A stretch of DNA of 26,763 nucleotides, from positions 1 to 26,763 of the forward strand of contig JALOAC010000030.1 of the NCBI GenBank assembly GCA_023228985.1, in the 5' to 3' direction. The position numbers were made by a program, and so were the translations under genes. This stretch comes from Thiopseudomonas sp. Its GTDB lineage: Bacteria; Pseudomonadota; Gammaproteobacteria; Pseudomonadales; Pseudomonadaceae. Numbering within the stretch: the stretch's first letter is position 1; the number at the start of each line of letters is the position of its first letter. Below the pieces are notes generated by a model that had not been told where the DNA came from, did no database searches, and saw only the letters and a program-made list of their open reading frames with translations. This document shows, piece after piece, positions 15,686 through 22,790 of this stretch.

Positions 15686-15716
15686 GCTATATTGTATAGC
15701 AAAACGGCTATACAGC
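15686..15716. promoter_or_regulatory. GCTATA repeat cluster upstream of cfrX
   Basis: GCTATA, TTG, TATAGC forms a perfect six-base-pair dyad at 15686-15700, and a second GGCTATA lies at 15706-15712. The three half-sites sit 19-49 bases before the cfrX start, where a promoter or operator would be expected. TATACA on the minus strand could act as a -10 box. No regulator can be named. Confidence 0.35.
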
Positions 15717-15731
15717 TCTGCATAAATTCAA

Positions 15732-15758
15732 TAAAAATCGCCCGCCGAAGCGAGCGAT
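15732..15758 (-). terminator. UUCG-loop intrinsic terminator after rraA
   Basis: On the minus strand ATCGCTCGC, a TTCG tetraloop and GCGGGCGAT form a nine-base-pair stem with one wobble, followed by a T run. It lies 17 bases past the rraA stop and is the first clear terminator after the long ispF-to-rraA gene run. Confidence 0.93.
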
Positions 15759-15775
15759 ACATGCATCAAGCTTAA

Positions 15776-16261
15776 TTACACAGGCATGCTAAGAGCCGTT
15801 TTCGAGACAATTATCCCATTGTTATCCGCATAAACAAACTCACCCGGACGAAACGTAACACCGCCAAAATTAACCGGCACGTTTAAATCACCAATATCAC
15901 GCTTGTCCGTTTTCATCGGATGACTGGCAAGTGCCTGCACGCCCAAATCAGTTTGCGCCAGCTCATCCACATCGCGCACGCAGCCGTAAACGATAATCCC
16001 CTCCCAGCCACACTCCGCTGCCTTAGCAGCCAGCATATCGCCCAACAGCGCACGACGCAGTGAACCGCCACCATCCACCACCATCACCTTACCTTTACCC
16101 GGCTGGGCAACCTGAGCTTTTACTACTGAGTTATCCTCATGACACTTAACAGTGACGATTTCCCCACCAAAAGAATCGCGCCCACCAAAGTTAGCAAACA
16201 TGGGTTCTACTACATCAACCTCTGGGTAGGCATCACATAAGTCCGGGGTAATATATTGCAT
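15776..16261 (-). CDS. rraA: Ribonuclease E activity regulator RraA
   Basis: 161 residues, the usual length. RraA forms a ring-shaped trimer that binds RNase E and restrains RNA decay in E. coli. Members of this fold can also act as aldolases, so some genomes label it 4-hydroxy-4-methyl-2-oxoglutarate aldolase. Typical segments are TPDLCDAYPEVDVVEPMF, VVDGGGSLRRALLGD, and AAECGWEGIIVYGCVRDVDEL. I chose the ATG at 16261 because the longer frame back to 16312 would overlap rpoS and the family starts MQYITPDLCD; AGAGGA lies just upstream. It is 31 bases behind rpoS with no terminator between, so cotranscription is likely. Confidence 0.95.
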   Translation of the reverse strand: MQYITPDLCDAYPEVDVVEPMFANFGGRDSFGGEIVTVKCHEDNSVVKAQVAQPGKGKVMVVDGGGSLRRALLGDMLAAKAAECGWEGIIVYGCVRDVDELAQTDLGVQALASHPMKTDKRDIGDLNVPVNFGGVTFRPGEFVYADNNGIIVSKTALSMPV

Positions 16262-16292
16262 TCTATTGTCCTCTTCTAAAAGTATCTGCTCG

Positions 16293-17270
16293 TTAGCCTG
16301 AAGCATGAGCAAAAATTAATTCTGCACTCAAGCCATGCTGCTCTAACTCACGCCTCATCCTTTGTAGCACCTGAATTTGCATCAACCGCACACGCTCTCG
16401 CGAAACGCCCATTATACTGGCCACCTCTTGCAAAGTGTGCGCTTGATTACCAAACAAACCAAAGCGCAGTGTCACAACAGACTGCTGCACTTTAGGCAAC
16501 TGTTGAACTAACAGTAAAGCAAGTTTTTCCAGCTGCACATCTTGAGTGTCCGTAAAAGGGCACTTAGTTTCAGCTGGCAACACTTCATGCTGTGTGCGCT
16601 CGCTGTTCGCATAAGTACTATCTAGCGAATATTCATGATAATCAAGACGCGATAACAGCCTAACCTCTTGCACCGACCAGCCAAGATTGGCTGCAAGTTG
16701 CTCTGTTGTGCTGGTTTTCGCATGCGTTGCCGCCATTTTAGTCCGTGCTCTTTGTAGCTGCCTTACTTTTCTAGCAAGCCGATAAGGAGTACGTACTAGT
16801 TTTTGTTTAACCAGAATGCTTCTTTCAATGGCTTGTCGAATCCAAGGCGTTGCGTAGGTTGAAAACTTATAGCCTAAATCAGGATCAAATTTATCCAACG
16901 CATAAAACAAACCAAGATTGCCTTCACTGATAAGCTCCAGCAAAGACTGGTTACCTCCTAAATAAGATCGAGCAATTTTTACCACCAAGCGCAGATTATG
17001 CACCACCATTTTCTGCCTAGCCGCCAACTCACCTTGACGCAGTTGGCGCGCATAAAACTGCTCTTCTTCGCGAGTAAAAATATGCGCTCGACCAATTGCT
17101 TGTAAATAGCTCTGCGTTGCACAGCTTAGCTTGCTAGCACTTAGCTTTTGATTAATATTTTCTTGATAGGCTGCGCCCTCTTCACGAATGCGTAAGGAGT
17201 TTTGGCAACCTGTGTTTGTGATATATAACCGAGCGGCATAACTACAGCCTGCTTCTTCCTGAAACAACAT
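16293..17270 (-). CDS. rpoS: Stationary-phase sigma factor RpoS, strongly diverged
   Basis: 325 residues with sigma70 regions 1.2 to 4.2. Region 1.2 begins near residue 50 (ATQSYLQAIG). Region 2 has NLRLVVKIARSYL and EGNLGLFYALDKFDPDLGYKFSTYAT. Region 3 runs from about 160, and the region 4 helix-turn-helix is VASIMGVSRERVRLMQ. The tail LEQHGLSAELIF resembles the RpoS C-terminus, and the nlpD neighbour supports the call. Divergence is marked: P142 replaces the first Trp of the WW dyad; RTPYRLARKV replaces the RLPIHVVKEL-type segment; and the first 50 residues carry three cysteines and do not resemble usual RpoS. GGAGAAGGG precedes the ATG. An rpoS-derived alternative sigma with altered promoter choice is possible. 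Confidence 0.82.
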   Translation of the reverse strand: MLFQEEAGCSYAARLYITNTGCQNSLRIREEGAAYQENINQKLSASKLSCATQSYLQAIGRAHIFTREEEQFYARQLRQGELAARQKMVVHNLRLVVKIARSYLGGNQSLLELISEGNLGLFYALDKFDPDLGYKFSTYATPWIRQAIERSILVKQKLVRTPYRLARKVRQLQRARTKMAATHAKTSTTEQLAANLGWSVQEVRLLSRLDYHEYSLDSTYANSERTQHEVLPAETKCPFTDTQDVQLEKLALLLVQQLPKVQQSVVTLRFGLFGNQAHTLQEVASIMGVSRERVRLMQIQVLQRMRRELEQHGLSAELIFAHASG

Positions 17271-17295
17271 ACCCTTCTCCTCGTTGAGTTAGGCT

Positions 17296-17311
17296 GGTGC
17301 ATTAGAGCACC
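17296..17311 (-). promoter_or_regulatory. Hairpin in the rpoS leader
   Basis: GGTGC and GCACC form a five-base-pair stem with a six-base loop 26-41 bases upstream of the rpoS start, a little upstream of the ribosome binding site. No T run follows, so it is not a terminator. rpoS messages in other bacteria are controlled by leader structure; a similar role here is only an inference. Confidence 0.3.
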
Positions 17312-17394
17312 CCAGTTTTAAGCTGCGCTTTTCTCAGAGATTCCTTACTCCCTTATTAGAGCAGCACTTTGCGCACTGACTAACAGAATTCCTC

Positions 17395-18219
17395 TTAGCG
17401 TGCTGGAAGATATTGTAATGGATCGACTGGTTTTCCTTGCCGGCGAATCTCAAAGTGCAGTTTAACCTGGTCTGTTCCAGTAGAACCCATTTCCGCTATT
17501 TGCTGGCCAGCATTCACTTGCTGACCTTCATTTACTAACAACCTACGGTTATGCCCATAAGCACTGATATAGACATCATCATGCTTAATGATGATCATCT
17601 CACCATAACCCCTGAGACCACTACCTGCGTAGACCACGGTACCTTTGGCTGTAGCAATCACAGGCTGCCCCAATTTACCCGCAATATCAATACCTTTATT
17701 CAGGCTGGTGCTAGAAGAAAATTTGGATACCACCGCTCCCGCAGAAGGCCAGCGCCAACCCTTGACACTGCTTGCTGCAGTAGGTGCTTGTTTAGGCTGA
17801 GGTTTAGCCACAGCCACCTGTGGCTTGGTCCGGGCTGGGGGGGTCGTTTTCGGTTTGGTTTGCGGCTTAGCTACTGGCCGCGGTTGTTGCACAACAGTTG
17901 CCGGTTTTGAGAAGTTAATCACTTGACGCGGACGAATGGTATAGGGTGCTTGGATGCCATTGCGCCTCGCTAGTTCTTTCCAGTCCCAACCAAAGCGAAA
18001 AGCAATTGAATAAAGCGTATCCCCAGGGCGCACCACATACTGCCCCTGAGTTACAGGCTTCACCGGTTTGGCAACCCTCGAGCCATGCGACCTATCAACC
18101 ACCGGAACCTTTCTAGGCGTACCTGAACATGCAGCCAATAGCACACAAGAGCACAAAACCAAGACTGATAAAATCAACCGTTTTGAAGTATCTTCTTGCT
18201 TAGCTGCTCTATCAAGCAT
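17395..18219 (-). CDS. nlpD: Lipoprotein NlpD, LysM and LytM domains, amidase activator
   Basis: 274 residues. A lipoprotein signal with lipobox LLAAC puts the lipidated cysteine at C31. One LysM domain follows (about 59-104: YVVRPGDTLYSIAFRFGWDW, then RPRQVINF), then a Pro/Lys/Gln-rich linker (about 107-150) and a LytM/M23 domain (about 155-270). The first catalytic histidine position reads NKGIDIAG, with Asn in place of His, although YGHNRRLL and LHFEIRR are present. Such degenerate LytM domains are typical of NlpD, which activates AmiC during septal splitting rather than cutting peptidoglycan itself. GGAAG precedes the ATG. It precedes rpoS, and in E. coli and pseudomonads a main rpoS promoter lies within nlpD. 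Confidence 0.94.
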   Translation of the reverse strand: MLDRAAKQEDTSKRLILSVLVLCSCVLLAACSGTPRKVPVVDRSHGSRVAKPVKPVTQGQYVVRPGDTLYSIAFRFGWDWKELARRNGIQAPYTIRPRQVINFSKPATVVQQPRPVAKPQTKPKTTPPARTKPQVAVAKPQPKQAPTAASSVKGWRWPSAGAVVSKFSSSTSLNKGIDIAGKLGQPVIATAKGTVVYAGSGLRGYGEMIIIKHDDVYISAYGHNRRLLVNEGQQVNAGQQIAEMGSTGTDQVKLHFEIRRQGKPVDPLQYLPAR

Positions 18220-18256
18220 AAGGCTTCCTTTTCAATCTTCACTTAGCATGTGCTGC

Positions 18257-19204
18257 TTATTGACCAAGCACCACAGAATCGGAACTCTTGACTTTGCGCT
18301 GGGCAAACCATTCGATCGTAATCACCAACAGCACCGCTAAAACAGCCATTGCAATAGCCAGTAGTAACTGCGTGTCTTGTCCTGATATTTGCGCATAATT
18401 CCAGGGTAATATATTTTCCTGCAGTACTGGTTTTGGTGCGGAGTTAGGTGCAGTAAACCAAGTTACGGTTTGTTTCCAGGGCCAAATCTTGTTGAGCGAG
18501 CCTAGCATAAAACCGGTTAACAGCGCCAAAGTCACATCGCGGTAATGCTGCAAAGCGGCTTTTAATACCTTAGCAAAAGCCAACAGACCAAAGGCACAAC
18601 CTAATGCAAACGCCAGCATAACGGATACATCAAAATTCTTTACCGCATCAAGAATATAGCTATACAAACCCATCAGTAAGAGTAAAAAACTGCCCGATAT
18701 ACCCGGCAAAATCATGGCGCAAATAGCAATCGCACCCGCCAAAAAAATACTCAGCGGATCATGCCCCCAGTTAATTGGCGAAGCAACTGTGATATACCAT
18801 GCTGCAGCAGTTCCCAAGACAAAAAACACATACCTTGCCCAATTCCAGCGTTTTATGTCACGACCCACAAAATAACAAGAAACCAGTACCAAGCCAAAAA
18901 AGAATGACCATACGGCAATGCTATGATACTCGAGCAACCAAGTAATTAAGCGTGCCAGGCTGACTATACTGGTTAAAATTCCAGCAAAAAGAATCAGTAA
19001 AAAATTAACGTGCGCCAAAGCCCAAGCTTGTTTAACCCTACCCTTTAAAAGCAGCAACGCAGCCTGTGGCATATTGGCTAATGCGTCCAGTAACTGTCCA
19101 TAAATACCGGTAATAAAAGCAATTGTGCCGCCTGAAACTCCCGGAACCACATCAGCGGCTCCCATCGCCATACCTTTCAAATAGACAAGGAGCTTGGCTC
19201 TCAC
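18257..19204 (-). CDS. DUF368 membrane protein, probable undecaprenyl-phosphate translocase (PopT family)
   Basis: 315 residues with about eight hydrophobic helices. Two similar re-entrant-like motifs are present: MGAADVVPGVSGGTIAFITG (about 13-32) and AMILPGISGSFLLLLMGLYS (about 161-180). Such an internal duplication of PG[VI]SG is the DUF368 signature. DUF368 proteins have been linked genetically to recycling of the lipid carrier undecaprenyl phosphate across the inner membrane (PopT in Gram-positive and Vibrio work). The gene starts with GTG overlapping the pcm stop as GTGA, so it is translationally coupled. Its place before nlpD puts two envelope-assembly genes side by side. Function is transferred by family. 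Confidence 0.88.
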   Translation of the reverse strand: MRAKLLVYLKGMAMGAADVVPGVSGGTIAFITGIYGQLLDALANMPQAALLLLKGRVKQAWALAHVNFLLILFAGILTSIVSLARLITWLLEYHSIAVWSFFFGLVLVSCYFVGRDIKRWNWARYVFFVLGTAAAWYITVASPINWGHDPLSIFLAGAIAICAMILPGISGSFLLLLMGLYSYILDAVKNFDVSVMLAFALGCAFGLLAFAKVLKAALQHYRDVTLALLTGFMLGSLNKIWPWKQTVTWFTAPNSAPKPVLQENILPWNYAQISGQDTQLLLAIAMAVLAVLLVITIEWFAQRKVKSSDSVVLGQ

Positions 19205-19866
19205 AGTTGGGTTCCCGTCAAAAGCGGCACAAAGCGCACAGCATCAAGCACTTCTCTGGTATAGCCGGTTTCGGTACGTACAATGACCAGCAACTGTTGC
19301 GCGCCATCAATACCCACAGGTATAACCATACGCCCACCAATAGCTAGCTGCTCTAATAGCGCCTGCGGCACATCACTGGCACCTGCAGTGACTAAAATAC
19401 CGTTATAGGGCCCCATGGCATTCCAACCTTGCCAGCCGTCGCCCCAGCGATAAACCACATTACGGATATTTAACGACTGCAACCTTGCCTTGGCTTTTTC
19501 CTGTAGCGCCTGAATACGCTCAACGGAAAAAACCCGCTCAACCAGTTGTGCTAACACCGCGGTTTGATAGCCCGAGCCGGTGCCAATTTCCAACACTTTA
19601 TCTAACGGGCCAGCGGCCAAAAGCAGCTCAGTCATGCGCCCGACAATATAGGGTTGGGAAATGGTTTGGTTTTGTCCGATCGGCAAAGCCGTATCTTCAT
19701 AAGCTCTGTGCGACAGAGCCTCGTCAACAAATAAATGGCGCGGTGTACTACGGATAACCTCTAAAACCTGCGCATTGCTTAAGCCTTCCTCGTATAAACG
19801 CTGAACCATGCGCTCACGAGTACGCTGCGAAGTCATACCAATACCGCGATGTACCAATGTATTCAC
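19201..19866 (-). CDS. pcm: Protein-L-isoaspartate O-methyltransferase
   Basis: 221 residues from GTG. Pcm uses S-adenosylmethionine to methylate isoaspartyl residues and so starts repair of aged proteins. The core is standard: RHLFVDEALSHRAYEDTALPIGQNQTISQP (read as consecutive segments), then VLEIGTGSGYQTAVLAQL as SAM motif I, then VFSVERI and RWGDGWQGW, then LVTAGAS. I chose the GTG at 19866 because it overlaps the surE stop as GTGA and has GGAG eight bases upstream. An ATG at 19836 would give the 211-residue form MTSQRTRERM that is familiar from other pseudomonads. Both are plausible. Confidence 0.95.
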   Translation of the reverse strand: MNTLVHRGIGMTSQRTRERMVQRLYEEGLSNAQVLEVIRSTPRHLFVDEALSHRAYEDTALPIGQNQTISQPYIVGRMTELLLAAGPLDKVLEIGTGSGYQTAVLAQLVERVFSVERIQALQEKAKARLQSLNIRNVVYRWGDGWQGWNAMGPYNGILVTAGASDVPQALLEQLAIGGRMVIPVGIDGAQQLLVIVRTETGYTREVLDAVRFVPLLTGTQL

Positions 19867-20612
19867 AGCGCATTCTCCAGCCAACGCTGCACATCGTCTA
19901 ACTGTGCGTGAAATGTTCTATCTAATTGCAATGGTGTTACCGTCACATAACCTTGACTGATAGCATGAAAATCCGTGCCCTCTTCACCATCTTCTGCAAC
20001 ACCTGCTGCGGCCAACCAATAGCCTGTCTTACCTCTAGGGTTAACCGCCTTAACGGGCGCTGCTGCGCGCACGCGATGACCCAAACGCGTTAGTTTAATG
20101 CCTTTAATCTGCTCCAAAGGCAGATCCGGCACATTAACATTAAAAACCGTGCGCGGTGCAACGACTAAACGACTTTGTGCTTGGATCAGCTGTTTAGCAA
20201 ACCAAGTCGCCGAGGGTAAATTGTTTGGGCTACGCGAGACCAATGAAAAAGCAAAGGCTGGACGCTGTAAAAAGCGCCCCTCTAATGCGGCGGCGACAGT
20301 ACCGGAGTACAGCACATCATCCCCCAAGTTCGCACCAAGATTTATTCCTGCTACAACCAAATCAATAGGCTCTTGTAGCAAACCATTAAGCGCCAAATGC
20401 ACGCAATCAGTCGGCGTACCATCAACACTAATAAAGCCATTGCTTAAGTTTTGCGGATGCAGTGGCCGGTCAAGCGTTAAAGAACTACTGGCACCACTGC
20501 GATCCTGTTCAGGTGCAACAACAGTACAGCTGGCAAAAGTAGCAAGTGACTCATGTAAGGCAGCCAAACCTGGTGCATTTACACCGTCATCATTGGCAAT
20601 TAAAATTCGCAT
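19863..20612 (-). CDS. surE: 5'/3'-nucleotidase SurE
   Basis: 249 residues. SurE is a metal-dependent nucleoside monophosphatase active in stationary-phase survival. The N-terminus MRILIANDDGVNAPG carries the metal-binding D8 and D9, with further ligands in PEQDRSGASSSLT and AGINLGANLGDDVLYSGTVAAA. These are the complete active-site motifs. It overlaps the end of truD by 13 bases and the start of pcm by four, forming the conserved truD-surE-pcm-nlpD-rpoS run. Confidence 0.97.
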   Translation of the reverse strand: MRILIANDDGVNAPGLAALHESLATFASCTVVAPEQDRSGASSSLTLDRPLHPQNLSNGFISVDGTPTDCVHLALNGLLQEPIDLVVAGINLGANLGDDVLYSGTVAAALEGRFLQRPAFAFSLVSRSPNNLPSATWFAKQLIQAQSRLVVAPRTVFNVNVPDLPLEQIKGIKLTRLGHRVRAAAPVKAVNPRGKTGYWLAAAGVAEDGEEGTDFHAISQGYVTVTPLQLDRTFHAQLDDVQRWLENAL

Positions 20613-21655
20613 GCAACATCCACATCATCAACAGGTAACAACTCAACAAGCTCTCTAATTACTGCCGTAGCGTAACAGCCAACGGGCAAATTAAACCGCA
20701 ACTCTAAAGTATTTTCATCGGGATAGCACCAGCTAAGTTCAGCAACCGGCAGGCGCAATATACGGCGCTCTTGCTTTAAACCAGCCTGCTCCAACCAACG
20801 ACACAAAGCCGCATGATTATCAGCGACACGCTGCTCCAGTTGGAGCACTTCACCCTGAGTTGCCAACTCACCCTGCCCCCACAGCGCACCACTGGGATGT
20901 AGGTCTAGCTCTTGTAGCCGCAGATCTTGTAGCTCTTGGGCGGCAGCCAAAAAGTGGCTACGGCTTTGGGTGAATGTAAGCAGATCGCCCAGCTTAGCTT
21001 GCTGCCAGCTGCCGTCGGCAACACGTGCAGCTAAAATACGATTAAATATGATACTGCGTGCAGTAGATAACAAACGAGAGCGCACATTGCGCTGTGATGG
21101 CAACTCTTGGCGCTCCGCACAATGTACTGCATGCTGCACATTTGCACCATCACGACCAAAGCGCTGCACACCATAATAGTTAGGCACGCCAAAACTCTGG
21201 ATTTGTTGCAAGCGGGTTTCTAATCTTTCCCGCTCTGCCGCTAGCTGAGTGAGGCGAATACGAAAGCCATTAGCTTTGTGCGTGCCACGCTGTATTTTTC
21301 GCGTATGGCGAGTGGCTTGCAGGATACGCAACCGCTCACTTTCCACACTAGACAGCTCAACCTCTTTGCCTGGCAGATGAACACTGAACCATTGACTGGT
21401 TAGCGCTTGACGATCCTTCAATCCTGCATAGCTGACGCTTCTAAATGGCACCTTTGCCGCCCTAGCTAGTAGGCGCGCCACTTCCTCGGTATTTAACTGT
21501 CGTTTTTCTATCCACAGCCACAGGTGCTCACCTGTGCCGGAAAGAGGAATATCTAATAACTCATCAACCTGAAAGTCCTCGGCACTGGCCTTAAGCATTG
21601 CCCTACCACAGGCTTCACCCCATGCACGAGGTCCTAGCAGCTCATTTTCAGTCAT
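20600..21655 (-). CDS. truD: tRNA pseudouridine(13) synthase TruD
   Basis: 351 residues. TruD makes pseudouridine 13 in tRNA-Glu. The N-terminal FQVDELLDIPLSGTGEH is followed by the catalytic motif YAGLKDRQALTSQWFSV, with the nucleophile at D81 (D80 in E. coli). Later family motifs NGFRIRLT and VPNYYGVQRFGRDGANV are intact, and the inserted TRUD domain spans about 155-300. It overlaps ispF as ATGA upstream and surE downstream. Confidence 0.96.
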   Translation of the reverse strand: MTENELLGPRAWGEACGRAMLKASAEDFQVDELLDIPLSGTGEHLWLWIEKRQLNTEEVARLLARAAKVPFRSVSYAGLKDRQALTSQWFSVHLPGKEVELSSVESERLRILQATRHTRKIQRGTHKANGFRIRLTQLAAERERLETRLQQIQSFGVPNYYGVQRFGRDGANVQHAVHCAERQELPSQRNVRSRLLSTARSIIFNRILAARVADGSWQQAKLGDLLTFTQSRSHFLAAAQELQDLRLQELDLHPSGALWGQGELATQGEVLQLEQRVADNHAALCRWLEQAGLKQERRILRLPVAELSWCYPDENTLELRFNLPVGCYATAVIRELVELLPVDDVDVACEF

Positions 21656-22125
21656 CGCTGTTCCAAAAGCACTACCGCATGAGCAGCAACACCTTCCCCA
21701 CGCCCGATATATCCAAGCTGTTCTGTGGTGGTTGCTTTGACGTTAACCTGCTCAAGTCCTACCTGCAAATCTTGCGCTAAATAGGTACGCATCAGGTCAA
21801 TATGTGGCGACATTTTCGGCGCTTGTGCCAAAATCGTGCAATCCAGATTGATCACCTGCCAACCCTTGCCATCAACCATATTCATTACCGCACGCAATAA
21901 GCCACGACTATCAGCGCCTTGAAATCTTGGGTCGGTATCGGGGAAATGCCGACCGATATCACCTAACGCCAACGCGCCCAACAAGGCATCACAGACAGCA
22001 TGTAACAAAACATCACCATCTGAATGAGCAACAAATGCCTGTGTATGCTCAATACGTACTCCACCTAGAGTAATAAAATCACCCGCCTGAAAACGATGTA
22101 CATCATAACCGTGACCAATACGCAT
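21652..22125 (-). CDS. ispF: 2-C-methyl-D-erythritol 2,4-cyclodiphosphate synthase
   Basis: 157 residues, the usual size. IspF closes the cyclodiphosphate ring in the MEP isoprenoid pathway. The metal-binding N-terminal motif GHGYDVHRF has D8 and H10. AHSDGDVLLHAVCDALLGALALGDIG supplies the third ligand histidine and the substrate loop, read in two stretches. KATTTEQLGYIGRGEG is the C-terminal signature. I start at 22125 because the family begins MRIGHGYD; the upstream in-frame ATG codons at 22137 and 22179 give unrelated extra residues. It is the first gene of the minus-strand run ending at rraA. Confidence 0.95.
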   Translation of the reverse strand: MRIGHGYDVHRFQAGDFITLGGVRIEHTQAFVAHSDGDVLLHAVCDALLGALALGDIGRHFPDTDPRFQGADSRGLLRAVMNMVDGKGWQVINLDCTILAQAPKMSPHIDLMRTYLAQDLQVGLEQVNVKATTTEQLGYIGRGEGVAAHAVVLLEQR

Positions 22126-22233
22126 TTTAAATCTCATATAAAGCACTAAAACATTCAATTTTGTCTGCCAAAGTAGCATTGAACTCCTTTAACAAAGCAT
22201 GCCTATTCTAGCAGGCTTAAGCTTATAAGGTTA

Positions 22234-22261
22234 AGTTAGCTGATTTTTTTATCTGCTAACT
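22234..22261. promoter_or_regulatory. Interrupted palindrome next to the fdxA promoter
   Basis: AGTTAGCTGAT at 22234-22244 and ATCTGCTAACT at 22251-22261 are inverted copies with a single mismatch, separated by six T. The right arm abuts the likely extended -10 box of fdxA. The location in a divergent promoter region, with ispF on the other side, suggests an operator rather than a terminator. No regulator is identified. Confidence 0.5.
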
Positions 22262-22269
22262 GTTAGAAT
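22261..22269 (+). promoter_or_regulatory. Extended -10 promoter of fdxA
   Basis: TGTTAGAAT is an extended -10 element: TG, one base, then TAGAAT with five of six matches to consensus. It lies 45 bases before the fdxA ATG. The upstream -35 position holds only a weak match, as is common for extended -10 promoters. GAGGAG stands before the start codon. Confidence 0.55.
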
Positions 22270-22313
22270 AGCGCACCCGATTTATTCCAGCGCCTGCCGA
22301 GGAGACTCCAACC

Positions 22314-22637
22314 ATGACCTTTGTTGTCACAGATAACTGCATTAAGTGCAAATACACCGACTGTGTGGAAGTTTGCCCTGTTGACTGCTTCTATGAAGGA
22401 CCCAACTTTCTTGCCATTCACCCTGATGAATGCATTGACTGTGCTCTTTGTGAACCTGAGTGCCCAGCTGAAGCGATTTTCGCCGAAGACGAAGTGCCAG
22501 ATGATATGCAAGAATTTATTGAACTCAACGCTGAACTGGCGGAAATCTGGCCAAATATCAGCGAAAAGAAAGATCCCCTACCCGATGCAGAAGAATGGGA
22601 TGGCGTAGCAGACAAGCTCAAACATCTTGAGCGCTAA
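22314..22637 (+). CDS. fdxA: Seven-iron ferredoxin FdxA (3Fe-4S and 4Fe-4S)
   Basis: 107 residues, homologous to Azotobacter ferredoxin I. Cysteines C9, C17 and C50 are expected to hold the 3Fe-4S cluster, and C21, C40, C43 and C46 the 4Fe-4S cluster; C25 corresponds to the free cysteine near the cluster in FdI. All are present in CIKCKYTDCVEVCPVDC and CIDCALCEPECP. The acidic C-terminal half (about 55-107) is the usual long tail of the group. GAGGAG lies nine bases before the ATG. In pseudomonads fdxA normally lies beside rpoS; here it is divergent from ispF at the other end of that block. Confidence 0.97.
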   Translation: MTFVVTDNCIKCKYTDCVEVCPVDCFYEGPNFLAIHPDECIDCALCEPECPAEAIFAEDEVPDDMQEFIELNAELAEIWPNISEKKDPLPDAEEWDGVADKLKHLER

Positions 22638-22704
22638 AACCACTGCCCGCATCACCTAATCCAATCTTCGTGCAAAAATATCTGTTTTGCTGTTTGGATT
22701 TTCA

Positions 22705-22730
22705 GGAGCCTCTGAACGCATCGAGGCTCC
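22705..22730. repeat. Perfect 8-base-pair hairpin between fdxA and metH
   Basis: GGAGCCTC and GAGGCTCC form a GC-rich perfect stem with a ten-base loop, 68 bases past the fdxA stop and 145 before metH. Neither strand has a T run after it, so it is at best an imperfect terminator for fdxA. It could instead be an RNA-stabilising hairpin or part of a regulatory leader. Confidence 0.45.
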
Positions 22731-22790
22731 CAAACCAATAAGAAATCAGCGAGTAGCGCCAGATACTGACACTGCTGCAACCGCCCCCCT

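Noticed and set aside
16261..16312. Longer rraA start overlapping rpoS
   Set aside because: The extra 17 residues do not belong to the family and lack a ribosome site; the ATG at 16261 gives the standard N-terminus.
17395..18219. Loss of a catalytic histidine in NlpD as an unusual mutation
   Set aside because: Degenerate LytM sites are normal for NlpD-type amidase activators.
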